Positions 1 to 7,372 of a stretch of 21,675 nucleotides of DNA are shown here, one piece after another; position 1 is the stretch's first letter, and every line of letters begins with the position of its first letter. The notes beneath the pieces were generated by a model that was not told where the DNA came from, made no database searches, and was given only the letters and a program-made list of their open reading frames with translations. Origin of the DNA: Thioalkalivibrio sp. (lineage in GTDB: Bacteria > Pseudomonadota > Gammaproteobacteria > SpSt-1174); assembly GCA_011046015.1 (NCBI GenBank), contig DSBO01000144.1:1-21675 (forward strand), written 5' to 3'. A program made the position numbers and the translations under genes.

Positions 1-250
1 CCTCCGCCACGTCGCGGGTCAGGGCCGCCACGGTCTCGTGAATGCGCTTTGATGCCGCGGCCTGGCCACCCTCCACCGCCAGGAACGCCTTGGTCAGGGC
101 AACACTGATCTTGCCCGCATCGAAGGCCGTCACGCTGCCATTGCGGCGCATCACCTGGGGATGCGGGGTACCCGTCTCGGGTCGGGGTGTGGGGTCAGCC
201 GGGGCCGCGGCCAGCGGCCGCGGGGTCGAGTCGATCTGTTCGGTGTGCAT
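1..250 (-). CDS. nrdA: Class Ia ribonucleoside-diphosphate reductase, alpha subunit (5' part only)
   Basis: The first 83 codons of a leftward gene are present and the rest lies beyond the left edge. After a proline/alanine-rich leader of about 35 residues comes the ATP-cone start, VMRRNGSVTAFDAGKISVAL, followed by TKAFLAVEGGQAAASKRIHE. This closely resembles the N-terminus of Pseudomonas-type NrdA (VIKRNGTV...KAFLAVEGG). NrdA reduces ribonucleoside diphosphates to deoxyribonucleotides together with the NrdB radical subunit in the cytoplasm. The ATG at 248-250 is preceded by GGGAGG six bases upstream, which fixes the start. A cobalamin riboswitch and a NrdR-like operator lie upstream. The ATP-cone also occurs in other reductases, but the AFLAVEGG segment and the leader favour the class Ia alpha subunit. 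The catalytic domain cannot be seen. Confidence 0.88.
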   Translation of the reverse strand, partial: MHTEQIDSTPRPLAAAPADPTPRPETGTPHPQVMRRNGSVTAFDAGKISVALTKAFLAVEGGQAAASKRIHETVAALTRDVAE

Positions 251-278
251 CTGCGCCTCCCAGGGTCCGTTCGGAGTC

Positions 279-294
279 GCCGCGTCGACGCGGC
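279..294 (-). repeat. 16-bp perfect palindrome in the nrdA leader
   Basis: GCCGCGTCGACGCGGC is a perfect inverted repeat lying about 15 bases upstream of the nrdA ribosome binding site. In RNA it would form a small GC hairpin. No U-tract follows, so it is not a standard terminator. It could form part of the riboswitch expression platform or be a protein site; nothing in the sequence decides this. Confidence 0.5.
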
Positions 295-409
295 GGGTGT
301 CGGCGCCTAACACATGACAGTTGCGGGGGAGGAAAGGATCGGTCGTTCGGGCGTTGTAGCCGGGCACGGGCCTTCATCCCCGACGCCTGTTACGCGAAGG
401 CGAGGGTCG

Positions 410-427
410 GGCGGCCAGCGGGCCGCC
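410..427 (-). promoter_or_regulatory. GC hairpin just downstream of the B12 riboswitch
   Basis: GGCGGCC and GGCCGCC form a 7-bp stem around a 4-base loop, directly after the riboswitch aptamer in the direction of transcription. It is a candidate expression-platform hairpin. No run of U follows, so Rho-independent termination is not evident; Rho-dependent or translational control remains possible. Confidence 0.4.
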
Positions 428-432
428 GGGCT

Positions 433-628
433 CAGGCAGGTCTTCGGACTCGGGGGCATTGCCTGGAACCTACCGTCGCGGCTTCCCATCCCGTCAGGAC
501 AGTGCCCGGTACGTGCTTGGCGACGTACCTTGCGACCTTCGTTCCCCCATACCGCTGCGCGTCAGTCCCGGATTCTCACCGGGTTCCCTGTTGCCTGTAC
601 CCCTAGGGATAGGGGTACAACCGGAGCT
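433..628 (-). promoter_or_regulatory. Cobalamin (B12) riboswitch upstream of nrdA
   Basis: Read on the minus strand, this leader carries the conserved cobalamin aptamer core: GGGAACCCGGTGAGAATCCG, then GGACTGACGCGCAGCGGTA (about 550-583), and ends in the B12 box AGTCCGAAGACCTGCC (about 435-450). A GTACCCCTA...TAGGGGTAC stem-loop sits at its 5' side. Cobalamin riboswitches normally switch genes off when adenosylcobalamin is plentiful. The gene 183 bases downstream is nrdA, the B12-independent reductase. That fits the known pattern in which B12 represses class I NrdAB when a B12-dependent NrdJ is also encoded. The exact outer ends are approximate. Confidence 0.93.
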
Positions 629-631
629 TGG

Positions 632-647
632 CTACAAGATATAGGGG
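632..647 (-). promoter_or_regulatory. Putative NrdR box overlapping the nrdA -10 region
   Basis: The minus strand reads CCCCTATATCTTGTAG. Its core CTATATCTTG matches 9 of 10 positions of the NrdR consensus acaCwAtATaTwGtgt. It covers the putative -10 hexamer of the nrdA promoter, a usual position for NrdR, the ATP/dATP-sensing repressor of ribonucleotide reductase genes. A weaker match (core CTATCCCTAG, 7 of 10, at 603-612) lies exactly 32 bp downstream. That is three helical turns, the usual spacing of tandem NrdR boxes, but this second match is also part of a riboswitch stem. Confidence 0.6.
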
Positions 648-664
648 TTTTACGGCGATCGCAA
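636..664 (-). promoter_or_regulatory. Putative sigma-70 promoter of nrdA
   Basis: A TTGCGA -35 element (659-664) and a TATCTT -10 element (636-641) are separated by 17 bp on the minus strand. They place the transcript start near 629, immediately before the riboswitch. The promoter begins just past the metR stop codon, so nrdA would have its own start site even though metR is upstream in the same direction. Read from motif matches only. Confidence 0.45.
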
Positions 665-672
665 GCACCGTT

Positions 673-1617
673 TCAGCGGGGCTCGTCCACCGCGTGCACG
701 TCGGCAAGCTGCGCGAGGCAGGTGTCCTGTGCCCGCGCCACGAAGGCCGCCAGGTGCGGGAGACCGGCCTCGCCGGCGCGCATGGCGGCGTAGAGGGTGG
801 CGTGCAGGCCCTGTGGTCCCAGGGGTCGGGCGAGCAGGTAGCCGCGCCCCAGCTCGTCGGCCACGGCCCAGCGGGGCAGCGCCGCCACCCCGCGACCGCT
901 GGCCACCAGCTGCAGCAGCATGGGTGTGAGTTCGGTTCGACGCCACTCGGCCGGCACCACCCCTGCCGGCGCCAGGAAGCGCGACCAGACGTCTAGGTGC
1001 TCGGGCTCCACGGGATAGGTCACCAGGGTCTCCCCGCGCAGGTCTTCCGGGCGCACGTGATCCCGCGCGGCCAGCCGATGGCGGGGCGACATCACCAGCA
1101 CGCTCTCGTAGCCGAACAGCGGCCGGTAGGCCACGTCCCGTCGCGCCTGAGGATCGGCGGTGATGACCAGGTCGATATCGCCACGCGTCAGCGCCGGCAG
1201 GGTGTCGCCCGGGAAAGACAGCGTGAGATCGACCTCGATCCGGGGATGGTCCGCCTGATAGCGGTCGAGTGCGGGCATGAGCCAGTCGAAGCAGGCATGG
1301 CATTCCAGGGCCAGGTACAGGCGTCCGACACTACCACTGGCCAGGCGCTCGAGCGCCTGGTGGGCCGCGCGCACGCGGGGCAGCAGCTCGTCGGCCAGTG
1401 CGAGCAGGCGCAGCCCGGCCTCGGAAAAGGCCAGCGGACGACTGTTGCGCGTGAACAGGGGCAGGCCGAGCTGGTGTTCCAGAGCCTTGAGCTGGTGCGA
1501 GAGGGCCGACTGGGTGAGGTGCAGCCGCTCGGCCGCCGCCACGAGGCTGCCGGCCTCGCGCAGCACGACGAGGGTACGCAGGTGCCGCAACTCCACCGGG
1601 TTATGAATAGGATTCAT
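673..1617 (-). CDS. metR: LysR-type regulator of methionine synthesis, MetR
   Basis: The 314-residue protein has LysR-family layout: an N-terminal winged helix-turn-helix (residues about 8-66, with LTQSALSHQLKALE as recognition region) and a periplasmic-binding-like effector domain. The N-terminus ELRHLRTLVVLREAGSL aligns with the E. coli MetR N-terminus (EIKHLKTLQALRNSGSL). MetR activates metE and related genes using homocysteine as co-inducer. Its divergent position beside metE and the MetR operators between them support the call. The start is uncertain: the ATG at 1617 lacks a clear ribosome binding site, and a GTG at 1596 would give a protein closer in length to E. coli MetR. The downstream gene in the same direction is nrdA, but that has its own promoter and riboswitch. 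Confidence 0.9.
   Translation of the reverse strand: MNPIHNPVELRHLRTLVVLREAGSLVAAAERLHLTQSALSHQLKALEHQLGLPLFTRNSRPLAFSEAGLRLLALADELLPRVRAAHQALERLASGSVGRLYLALECHACFDWLMPALDRYQADHPRIEVDLTLSFPGDTLPALTRGDIDLVITADPQARRDVAYRPLFGYESVLVMSPRHRLAARDHVRPEDLRGETLVTYPVEPEHLDVWSRFLAPAGVVPAEWRRTELTPMLLQLVASGRGVAALPRWAVADELGRGYLLARPLGPQGLHATLYAAMRAGEAGLPHLAAFVARAQDTCLAQLADVHAVDEPR
1604..1616. promoter_or_regulatory. MetR operator, perfect match
   Basis: TGAATAGGATTCA is a perfect TGAA-N5-TTCA MetR site. It overlaps the first codons of metR if translation begins at 1617, or lies in the leader if it begins at 1596. From here MetR could repress its own gene and help activate metE. Confidence 0.75.
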
Positions 1618-1633
1618 GAATAACTGAAAAATA

Positions 1634-1646
1634 TGAAATGGATTCC
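1634..1646. promoter_or_regulatory. MetR operator, near match
   Basis: TGAAATGGATTCC differs from TGAA-N5-TTCA at one of eight conserved positions. It lies 30 bp, about three helical turns, from the perfect site and nearer to metE. Paired MetR sites between divergent metR and metE are known from enteric bacteria. Confidence 0.55.
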
Positions 1647-1703
1647 ATGAAAGTATCCCGCCAGACTGCTCCCACGACAAGTCATACAACCAGGGGTTCT
1701 GGC

Positions 1704-4025
1704 ATGGACACGAAACGCATCACGACACACAACCTGGGCTATCCGCGCATCGGCGCACGGCGCGAACTCAAGTTCGCGCTCGAAGGCTACTGGCGCGGCG
1801 AGCTGGACGCGGCCGGGCTTGAGGCCGCGGGGCGCGCGCTGCGCGAACGCCACTGGCGGGAACAACGTGCGGCGGGCATGGATTGGGTACCGGTGGGCGA
1901 CTTCTCGCTCTACGACCACGTTGCCGACACCACCCTCTTGCTGGGCGCTGCTCCGGCGCGCTTCGGTGCGCAGGCGAATCCGCTCGAGGGCTACTTCCGC
2001 ATGGCCCGCGGCCGCGCCCACGATGATGACCCCGAGGCCACGCCTGCGCTGGAGATGACCAAGTGGTTCGACACCAACTACCACTACCTGGTCCCGGAGC
2101 TGCACAGCGGGCAGTCGTTCCGCTTGCACGGCGAACGCCTGTTCGCCCAGGTGCGCGAGGCACAGGCGCTGGGACTGGACGCCAAGCCGGTGATCCTGGG
2201 GCCACTCACCTGGCTCTGGCTCGGCAAGATGGCCGACGACGGCGACCGCCTCGCCCTGCTCGACGCCCTGCTGCCCGTCTACGGCGAGCTGCTGGCCGAG
2301 CTGGCGGCGCTGGGTTGCACCTGGGTGCAGATCGACGAGCCCATCCTGGTGCTCGACCTGCCGGCGCCCTGGCGGCAGGCGTTCGAGACCGCCTATCACC
2401 GCCTGCAAACCCCCGGCCTGAAGCGCCTGCTCGCCACCTATTTCGGCGAGCTCGGTGACATCACCGCGCTGGCCTGCCGGTTGCCGGTGGATGGCCTGCA
2501 CATTGATCTTGCCCGCGCACCCGACCAGCTCACGCGCGTGCTCGACCACCTGCCGGCCTACAAGCAGCTGTCGCTCGGCGTGGTCGACGGCCGCAACGTG
2601 TGGCGTTGCGACCTGCAGGCCGCTCGCGCGCACATCGCCGAGGTCCTGGCGCGACGACCCGACGGTCTCTGGCTCGCGCCGAGCTGTTCCCTGCTGCACG
2701 TCCCGCAGGACCTCGATCACGAACCGGACCTGGACGCGGCGCTGCGCGCCTGGCTCGCCTTCGCGCGCCAGAAGCTCGACGAGGTGAGCCTGCTGGCGCG
2801 GCTGGCGACCACCGCGGAGCCGACCCAGGGCGATGTCGAGGCCCTGCGCCGGAGCGAGGCAGCCCTCGCGTCACGGCGTCGCTCGCCGCGCATCCACCGC
2901 CCCGAGGTGGCTAGGCGACTGGCCTCGCTGCCGACCGACGTCGACCGGCGCAAGAGCCCGTTCGGCATGCGCAAACGCGCGCAGCAGGCGCGGCTGGGGC
3001 TGCCACTGCTGCCCACCACCACCATCGGCTCCTTCCCGCAGACGGGTGAGATCCGCCGCACCCGGCAGGCATTCAAACAGGGTCGGATCGACGCGGCAGC
3101 CTACGAGGCCGCCATGCAGGCCAGCATCCGCGAGGCGGTCGAACGGCAGGAGGCGCTGGGGCTGGACGTGCTGGTGCACGGGGAGCCGGAGCGCAACGAC
3201 ATGGTGGAGTACTTCGGTGAGCAGCTCGAGGGCTACGCCTTCACGCGCCACGGATGGGTGCAATCCTATGGCTCGCGCTGCGTGAAACCTCCGATCATCT
3301 ATGGCGACGTGCAGCGGCCGGCCGCGATGACGGTGGCCTGGTCACGCTATGCCCAGTCGCTCACCGGCCGCCCCATGAAAGGGATGCTCACGGGACCGGT
3401 GACCATGCTGCAGTGGTCCTTCGTGCGCGACGACCAGCCGCGCGCACGCAGCTGCGAGCAGATCGCCCTGGCCCTGCGCGACGAGGTCTGCGACCTGGAG
3501 GCGGCCGGCATCGGCATCATCCAGATCGACGAGCCCGCCCTGCGCGAGGGGTTGCCGCTGCGCCAACGGGACTGGGGTGAATACCTCGACTGGGCGGTGC
3601 GCTGCTTTCGCATCACTGCCTCCGGGGTGGCGGACGACACCCAGATCCACACCCACATGTGCTACGCCGAGTTCAACGACATCATCGAGGCCATCGCCGC
3701 GCTGGATGCGGACGTGATCACCATCGAGGCCTCGCGTTCGGACATGGCCCTGCTGGAGGCCTTCGAGGACTTCGCCTACCCCAACGACATCGGCCCGGGC
3801 GTCTACGACATCCACACGCCCAACGTGCCGACGGCGGACGAGATCCGCGCGCGGCTGGAAAAGGCGCTGGACCGGATCCCGGCCGAACGGTTATGGGTCA
3901 ACCCGGACTGCGGGCTCAAGACCCGCGGCTGGCCCGAGGTGGAGGCGGCGCTGCGCGCCATGGTCACGGCCACGAACGGGTTGCGCGAGGCGCTTGGGGA
4001 CGAGGGACGCCAGCGTACCGCCTGA
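1704..4025 (+). CDS. metE: Cobalamin-independent methionine synthase
   Basis: This 773-residue enzyme transfers the methyl group of 5-methyltetrahydrofolate polyglutamate to homocysteine to make methionine, without B12, in the cytoplasm. The N-terminus HNLGYPRIGARRELKFALE is typical of MetE. The zinc and active-site residues are all visible: His651 and Cys653 in THMCY, Glu675 in IEASRSDM and Cys736 in NPDCGLK. Each is exactly ten residues beyond its E. coli counterpart (641, 643, 665, 726). I chose the ATG at 1704 because AGGGG lies seven bases upstream and the protein then has family length; an in-frame ATG at 1638 would add a tail not seen in the family and lies inside the MetR operators. 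Unlike nrdA, metE has no B12 riboswitch in its short leader, so MetR is the visible control. Confidence 0.98.
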   Translation: MDTKRITTHNLGYPRIGARRELKFALEGYWRGELDAAGLEAAGRALRERHWREQRAAGMDWVPVGDFSLYDHVADTTLLLGAAPARFGAQANPLEGYFRMARGRAHDDDPEATPALEMTKWFDTNYHYLVPELHSGQSFRLHGERLFAQVREAQALGLDAKPVILGPLTWLWLGKMADDGDRLALLDALLPVYGELLAELAALGCTWVQIDEPILVLDLPAPWRQAFETAYHRLQTPGLKRLLATYFGELGDITALACRLPVDGLHIDLARAPDQLTRVLDHLPAYKQLSLGVVDGRNVWRCDLQAARAHIAEVLARRPDGLWLAPSCSLLHVPQDLDHEPDLDAALRAWLAFARQKLDEVSLLARLATTAEPTQGDVEALRRSEAALASRRRSPRIHRPEVARRLASLPTDVDRRKSPFGMRKRAQQARLGLPLLPTTTIGSFPQTGEIRRTRQAFKQGRIDAAAYEAAMQASIREAVERQEALGLDVLVHGEPERNDMVEYFGEQLEGYAFTRHGWVQSYGSRCVKPPIIYGDVQRPAAMTVAWSRYAQSLTGRPMKGMLTGPVTMLQWSFVRDDQPRARSCEQIALALRDEVCDLEAAGIGIIQIDEPALREGLPLRQRDWGEYLDWAVRCFRITASGVADDTQIHTHMCYAEFNDIIEAIAALDADVITIEASRSDMALLEAFEDFAYPNDIGPGVYDIHTPNVPTADEIRARLEKALDRIPAERLWVNPDCGLKTRGWPEVEAALRAMVTATNGLREALGDEGRQRTA

Positions 4026-4049
4026 AGCCGGTGCCGGCGCGGCGGGGCG

Positions 4050-5078
4050 TCACCCGCCCTGCTTCGCGTCGGCGCTGTAGTCGAAGGAGTCGTAGTAGAG
4101 CTGTTCATCGGGCAGGCTGCATTCGCCGAAGGCGGCGCGGGCGGCCTGGATCATGGGCGGGGGCCCGGCCATGTAGACGTCGAAGCCCGACAGGTCGGGG
4201 TGATCGGCGACCACGGCGTCGTGCACGAAACCGCTGCGTCCGCTCCAGGCGTCCTCGGGTTTCGGTTCGGAGAGCACGGGCACGTAGCTGATGTTTGCAT
4301 GCGCGTCGGCCCAGCCTTCTGCGAGGTCGTTGAGGTACAGGTCTTCCCTCGCCCGCGCCCCCCAGTAGAGGAGCATGGGCCGGGTGTCGCCGTGGGCGAT
4401 GGCGTGCTCGATGATGCCCTTGATGGGGGCGAAGCCGGTGCCGCCGGCCACCAGGATCACCGGGCGTTCGGAATCCTCGCGCAGGAAGAAGCTGCCCAGC
4501 GGGCCCTCGATGCGCAGCAGGGCCTTTTCCTTCATCTCGTTGAAGACATGGTCGGTGAAGTCGCCACCCGGCACGTGGCGCAGGTGCAGCTCCAGGTACT
4601 CGTCCTGGTGGGGGGCGTTGGCCAGCGAGAAGCTGCGGCGGCGGCCGTCCTTCAGCAGGATGTCGATGTACTGGCCGGCGAGGAACTGCAGGCGCTCGGT
4701 GGCCGGCAGCTTGACGCGCATCTCCATCACGTCGTGGTTGAGCCGGTTGAGCCCGATCACCCGCACCGGCAGGGTCTTGATCACGATGTCCTTGGCCGCG
4801 CCGATCTCGCGCACCTCGATCTCGAGGTCGGACAACGGCAGGGCCTGGCAGAACAGGGCCTTGCCCTCGGCGATGTCCTTGTCGTTGATGGCCGGCGGCT
4901 TCACCGCACCGTAGTCCACCTCGCCCTGCAGGAGTTTGCCCAGGCAGGACCCGCAGGCGCCGTTGCGGCAGCCGTAGGGCAGCGCGTAACCCTGGCGCAG
5001 CGCCGCGTCGAGGACGGTCTCGTCATCCTCGCAGGTGAACTGGTGGCCGCTCGGTTGTATGGTGACGATGAAGCTCAT
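4050..5078 (-). CDS. Ferredoxin-FAD/NAD(P) reductase, CDP-6-deoxy-glucoseen reductase-like
   Basis: The 342-residue protein has three modules. Residues 1-90 are a plant-type [2Fe-2S] ferredoxin domain with Cys37, Cys42, Cys45 and Cys77 (GCRNGACGSC...FCQ). Then comes an FAD-binding domain with RSFS at about 148-151, and a NAD(P)-binding domain with AGGTGFAP at 211-218 and a late AGPPPMI motif. It should pass electrons from NAD(P)H through FAD to the iron-sulfur cluster and on to an unknown acceptor. Database entries often call such proteins CDP-6-deoxy-delta-3,4-glucoseen reductase, but no deoxysugar genes are near, so that substrate is doubtful. The ATG at 5078 has AGGGA upstream. It converges on metE with a 24-bp gap and is divergent from the SDR gene across 67 bp. 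Confidence 0.85.
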   Translation of the reverse strand: MSFIVTIQPSGHQFTCEDDETVLDAALRQGYALPYGCRNGACGSCLGKLLQGEVDYGAVKPPAINDKDIAEGKALFCQALPLSDLEIEVREIGAAKDIVIKTLPVRVIGLNRLNHDVMEMRVKLPATERLQFLAGQYIDILLKDGRRRSFSLANAPHQDEYLELHLRHVPGGDFTDHVFNEMKEKALLRIEGPLGSFFLREDSERPVILVAGGTGFAPIKGIIEHAIAHGDTRPMLLYWGARAREDLYLNDLAEGWADAHANISYVPVLSEPKPEDAWSGRSGFVHDAVVADHPDLSGFDVYMAGPPPMIQAARAAFGECSLPDEQLYYDSFDYSADAKQGG

Positions 5079-5145
5079 GCCGGTCCCTTGTCGTGTCGAA
5101 GGCGGGGCCGGGGATTTTCGCCTATTTCCGGGGGGATAAAAACCC

Positions 5146-6009
5146 GTGACCGCTGTGCTTATCATCGGCTGTGGGGATATCGGGCGTCGCGTGGCGCGGC
5201 TGCACCGCGCGCGCGGCGATCGCGTGATCGGCGTGGTGCGGTCGGATACCAGTGCGAGGCTGCTGGTGCACGAGGGCATCGAGCCGTTGGTGCTGGATCT
5301 GGACCACATCGCGTCCGCGCTGCCGGCGGCAGACCTCGTCTATCATTTCGCCCCACCGCAACCTGACGGTACGACCGACGCACGTACCCGCGCCCTGCTC
5401 GACCAGCTTCCACCGGCCCCTCGTCTGGTCTACATCAGCACCTCCGGGGTTTACGGGGATCGCGATGGAGCATGGGTGGACGAAACAACGCCACCACGAC
5501 CGCAAACCGACCGTGCGCGTCGACGGCTGGACGCCGAGCAACAGCTGCTCGCCTATGGCGGGCGCGCCGGCAGTGCCGTTATGATCCTGCGCGTGGGTGG
5601 CATTTACGGCCCCGGGCGGCTGCCCGTCGACCGGCTCGACCAGGTGACGGTGATCTGTCCCGAGGAGGCACCCTATACCAACCGCATCCACGCCGACGAT
5701 CTGGCCATGATGTGCATGCTGGTCTCGGACAAGGGTACCGCGGGTAACGTCTACAATGTCGCGGACGATAGTCCCAGTACCATGACCGATTACTTCTACC
5801 AGGTGGCCGACGCCATCGGAAAACCACGGCCGCCATGCGTAACGATGGAAGATGCGCGCCGGACGTTCACGCCTGCCATGTTGTCGTACCTGAGTGAGTC
5901 GCGGCGTATGACCACAGCGAAGATCAAGTCGCTGGGCGCGCGGTTACGCTATCCGGATTTGAGATCCGGCCTCGCCGCATGTCTTACAGAACGGGGCACG
6001 TCCCGATGA
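5146..6009 (+). CDS. SDR-family NAD(P)-dependent epimerase/dehydratase-like protein (YeeZ type)
   Basis: The 287-residue protein opens with a Rossmann nucleotide-binding loop, LIIGCGDIGRRVARLH (glycines 8, 10 and 13), and has the atypical extended-SDR segment YISTSGVYGDRDGAWVDE, followed by VGGIYGPGRL and NRIHADDLA. These match the NAD-dependent epimerase/dehydratase branch that includes E. coli YeeZ, whose substrate is unknown. The start is a GTG at 5146 behind a GGGGGGA ribosome binding site. The C-terminal LRYPDLRSGLAACL is a usual ending for this group, so the gene looks complete. It is divergent from the ferredoxin reductase; the two may share a promoter region, but a joint role is speculation. 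Confidence 0.85.
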   Translation: MTAVLIIGCGDIGRRVARLHRARGDRVIGVVRSDTSARLLVHEGIEPLVLDLDHIASALPAADLVYHFAPPQPDGTTDARTRALLDQLPPAPRLVYISTSGVYGDRDGAWVDETTPPRPQTDRARRRLDAEQQLLAYGGRAGSAVMILRVGGIYGPGRLPVDRLDQVTVICPEEAPYTNRIHADDLAMMCMLVSDKGTAGNVYNVADDSPSTMTDYFYQVADAIGKPRPPCVTMEDARRTFTPAMLSYLSESRRMTTAKIKSLGARLRYPDLRSGLAACLTERGTSR

Positions 6010-6557
6010 CGGGTCGCTCGAGCCGATGGGTTTCGCGAGCCACCGTCACGGGAGGTTTTGCGCATTTCCCGTACAGCGGAGATACGCCGCCGGCCATGGC
6101 TCGAGCCACGACACCCCATACTCTTGGCGAATTGCGCCGACACGAGCTACCCGGCTGTGACTGACCATCGACCTGAACACGAAACGGAGAAGCCACGCGT
6201 CCGAGTGGCTGGTGCCGCTAAACTCGGACTTTCGCCTCACCAGTTTTAAAGGGGGGTCGCTACTCGGTGCTGATTGCCTTCGACACGCCGCTCCCGGCGG
6301 GAGCGCAGAGCATCTCCATGGACCTCGGCCCGACATTGACTCACCCGACCCTTCACGCGGCGTCACCCATCCGCTTCAAGACGATCAATTGGTCCGAAGG
6401 CCACGGTTGAGGCGAGCATAGAGAGCGGAAACTCGGTACGCCCTGGCTGAGTGGGGCGCGAATCGCGACGTAAGCGCAATGGTCGCATCAAGACACTCGG
6501 CGTCACGCTCAGGCACGCGCGCCTGCACGAGCACTGCCGCCCGTCCATGGTGTGCGC
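6010..6557. other. Gene-poor stretch between the SDR gene and mscS
   Basis: No open frame here has a family resemblance, a good ribosome binding site or a convincing length. Two inverted repeats can be seen: GTCCGAGT/ACTCGGAC at 6199-6229, and CGCTCCC-GGC-GGGAGCG at 6289-6305. The stretch has less regular codon structure than its neighbours and could hold decayed genes or a worn mobile-element remnant, but no element could be recognised and no terminal repeats or target duplications were found. Confidence 0.5.
6199..6229 (+). terminator. Possible weak terminator downstream of the SDR gene
   Basis: An 8-bp inverted repeat (GTCCGAGT, ACTCGGAC) encloses 15 bases that can themselves fold (GGC-TGGT-GCC). 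Only a short TTT follows, and the hairpin lies 190 bases past the stop codon, so a terminator role is tentative. Confidence 0.25.
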
Positions 6558-7365
6558 TCAGGCGTCGGCCGATACCACGGGCGCGGCGGCGGCACCGATG
6601 CCCAGGGCCGACAGCTCGGCCTTGCCGCGAACGGTGAGATCCGTGACGAACTGGAACTGCTGACGAGGATCGATGGGGTAGGCCCGGATGTGGTAATGCG
6701 TCCCCTAGGGCTGTTCCCACGCTGACCGACACCGGCATGTCGAGCTGCAGGTAGGGGCTGCTCAGGGCGACGTCGTGGAGGAGATGCTGGACCGCCGCAG
6801 CGTCGTGATCGGGTTGCAGATAGAAGTCGGCTGCGCACTGCAGATGGGAGCCACCGTCGTTGGCGTTGGCAATCTGTTCGTTCCAGATCTTGAGGTGCGG
6901 GATGAAGACCACGGTATCGTCCTGGGTGACGATCTCGACGGTGCGCATGCCGATATGCTTCACCTCGCCGTAGGCCCCGCCCACCTCGATCCAGTCCCCC
7001 GGCCGATATGGGAATTCGTGCAGAGCGACAACCCCGGCTATCAGGCTGCTGACGTATTCCTTCAACGCGAAACCGAAGGCCAGTCCCGCCGCTCCCAACA
7101 CCGCCAGCATGTTCTGCGGGGTGGGCTCGATCACGCGCGGGATGATGACGAGCAGGGCCAGGGCGATGATAAGCATGCGCAGCAACGGCACGCTGGCCAG
7201 CAGGTAGAGGCGCGGCTTGCCGTGGAACTTGTCGGCCAGCCAGGGTAGCAGCCGGCCGAAGCCGACGATCAGCAGGAGCGCGGTGCCGGCGATGAGGCCG
7301 ATATCGAGCAGTGCCTCGCCGGTGAGGGCGCGAAAAATCTGTACGAAGGTGTCGGTATCGTTCAT
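6558..7365 (-). pseudogene. MscS-family mechanosensitive channel, frameshifted near the C-terminus
   Basis: Residues 1-221 read as a small MscS channel: membrane segments at about 19-42 and 53-79, the pore helix NMLAVLGAAGLAFGFALKEY (85-104), then the beta domain PYRPGDWIEVGGAYGEVKHI. Such inner-membrane channels open under membrane tension to release solutes. The frame then changes: the continuation HYHIRAYPIDPRQQFQFVTD, ending at the TGA at 6558-6560, lies one base out of phase. One extra base in the four-C tract at 6702-6705 (plus strand) accounts for it; removing it gives a 268-residue protein of usual length. Without correction the ribosome would run on in the wrong frame to about 6385. 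This may be a real disruption or a sequence error. The start lies seven bases after the preceding gene's stop, so the two are probably co-transcribed. Confidence 0.85.
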
Positions 7366-7372
7366 CGCGATC

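Noticed and set aside
1618..1703. A cobalamin riboswitch before metE
   Set aside because: The leader is under 90 bases and lacks the aptamer core and B12 box.
1614..2720. A leftward open frame of about 370 codons opposite the start of metE
   Set aside because: metE is certain, with its four zinc/active-site residues at a constant offset from E. coli; the antisense frame is a by-product.
6010..6557. An insertion-sequence remnant
   Set aside because: No transposase similarity, terminal inverted repeats or target duplications could be recognised, so it was left as a gene-poor stretch.
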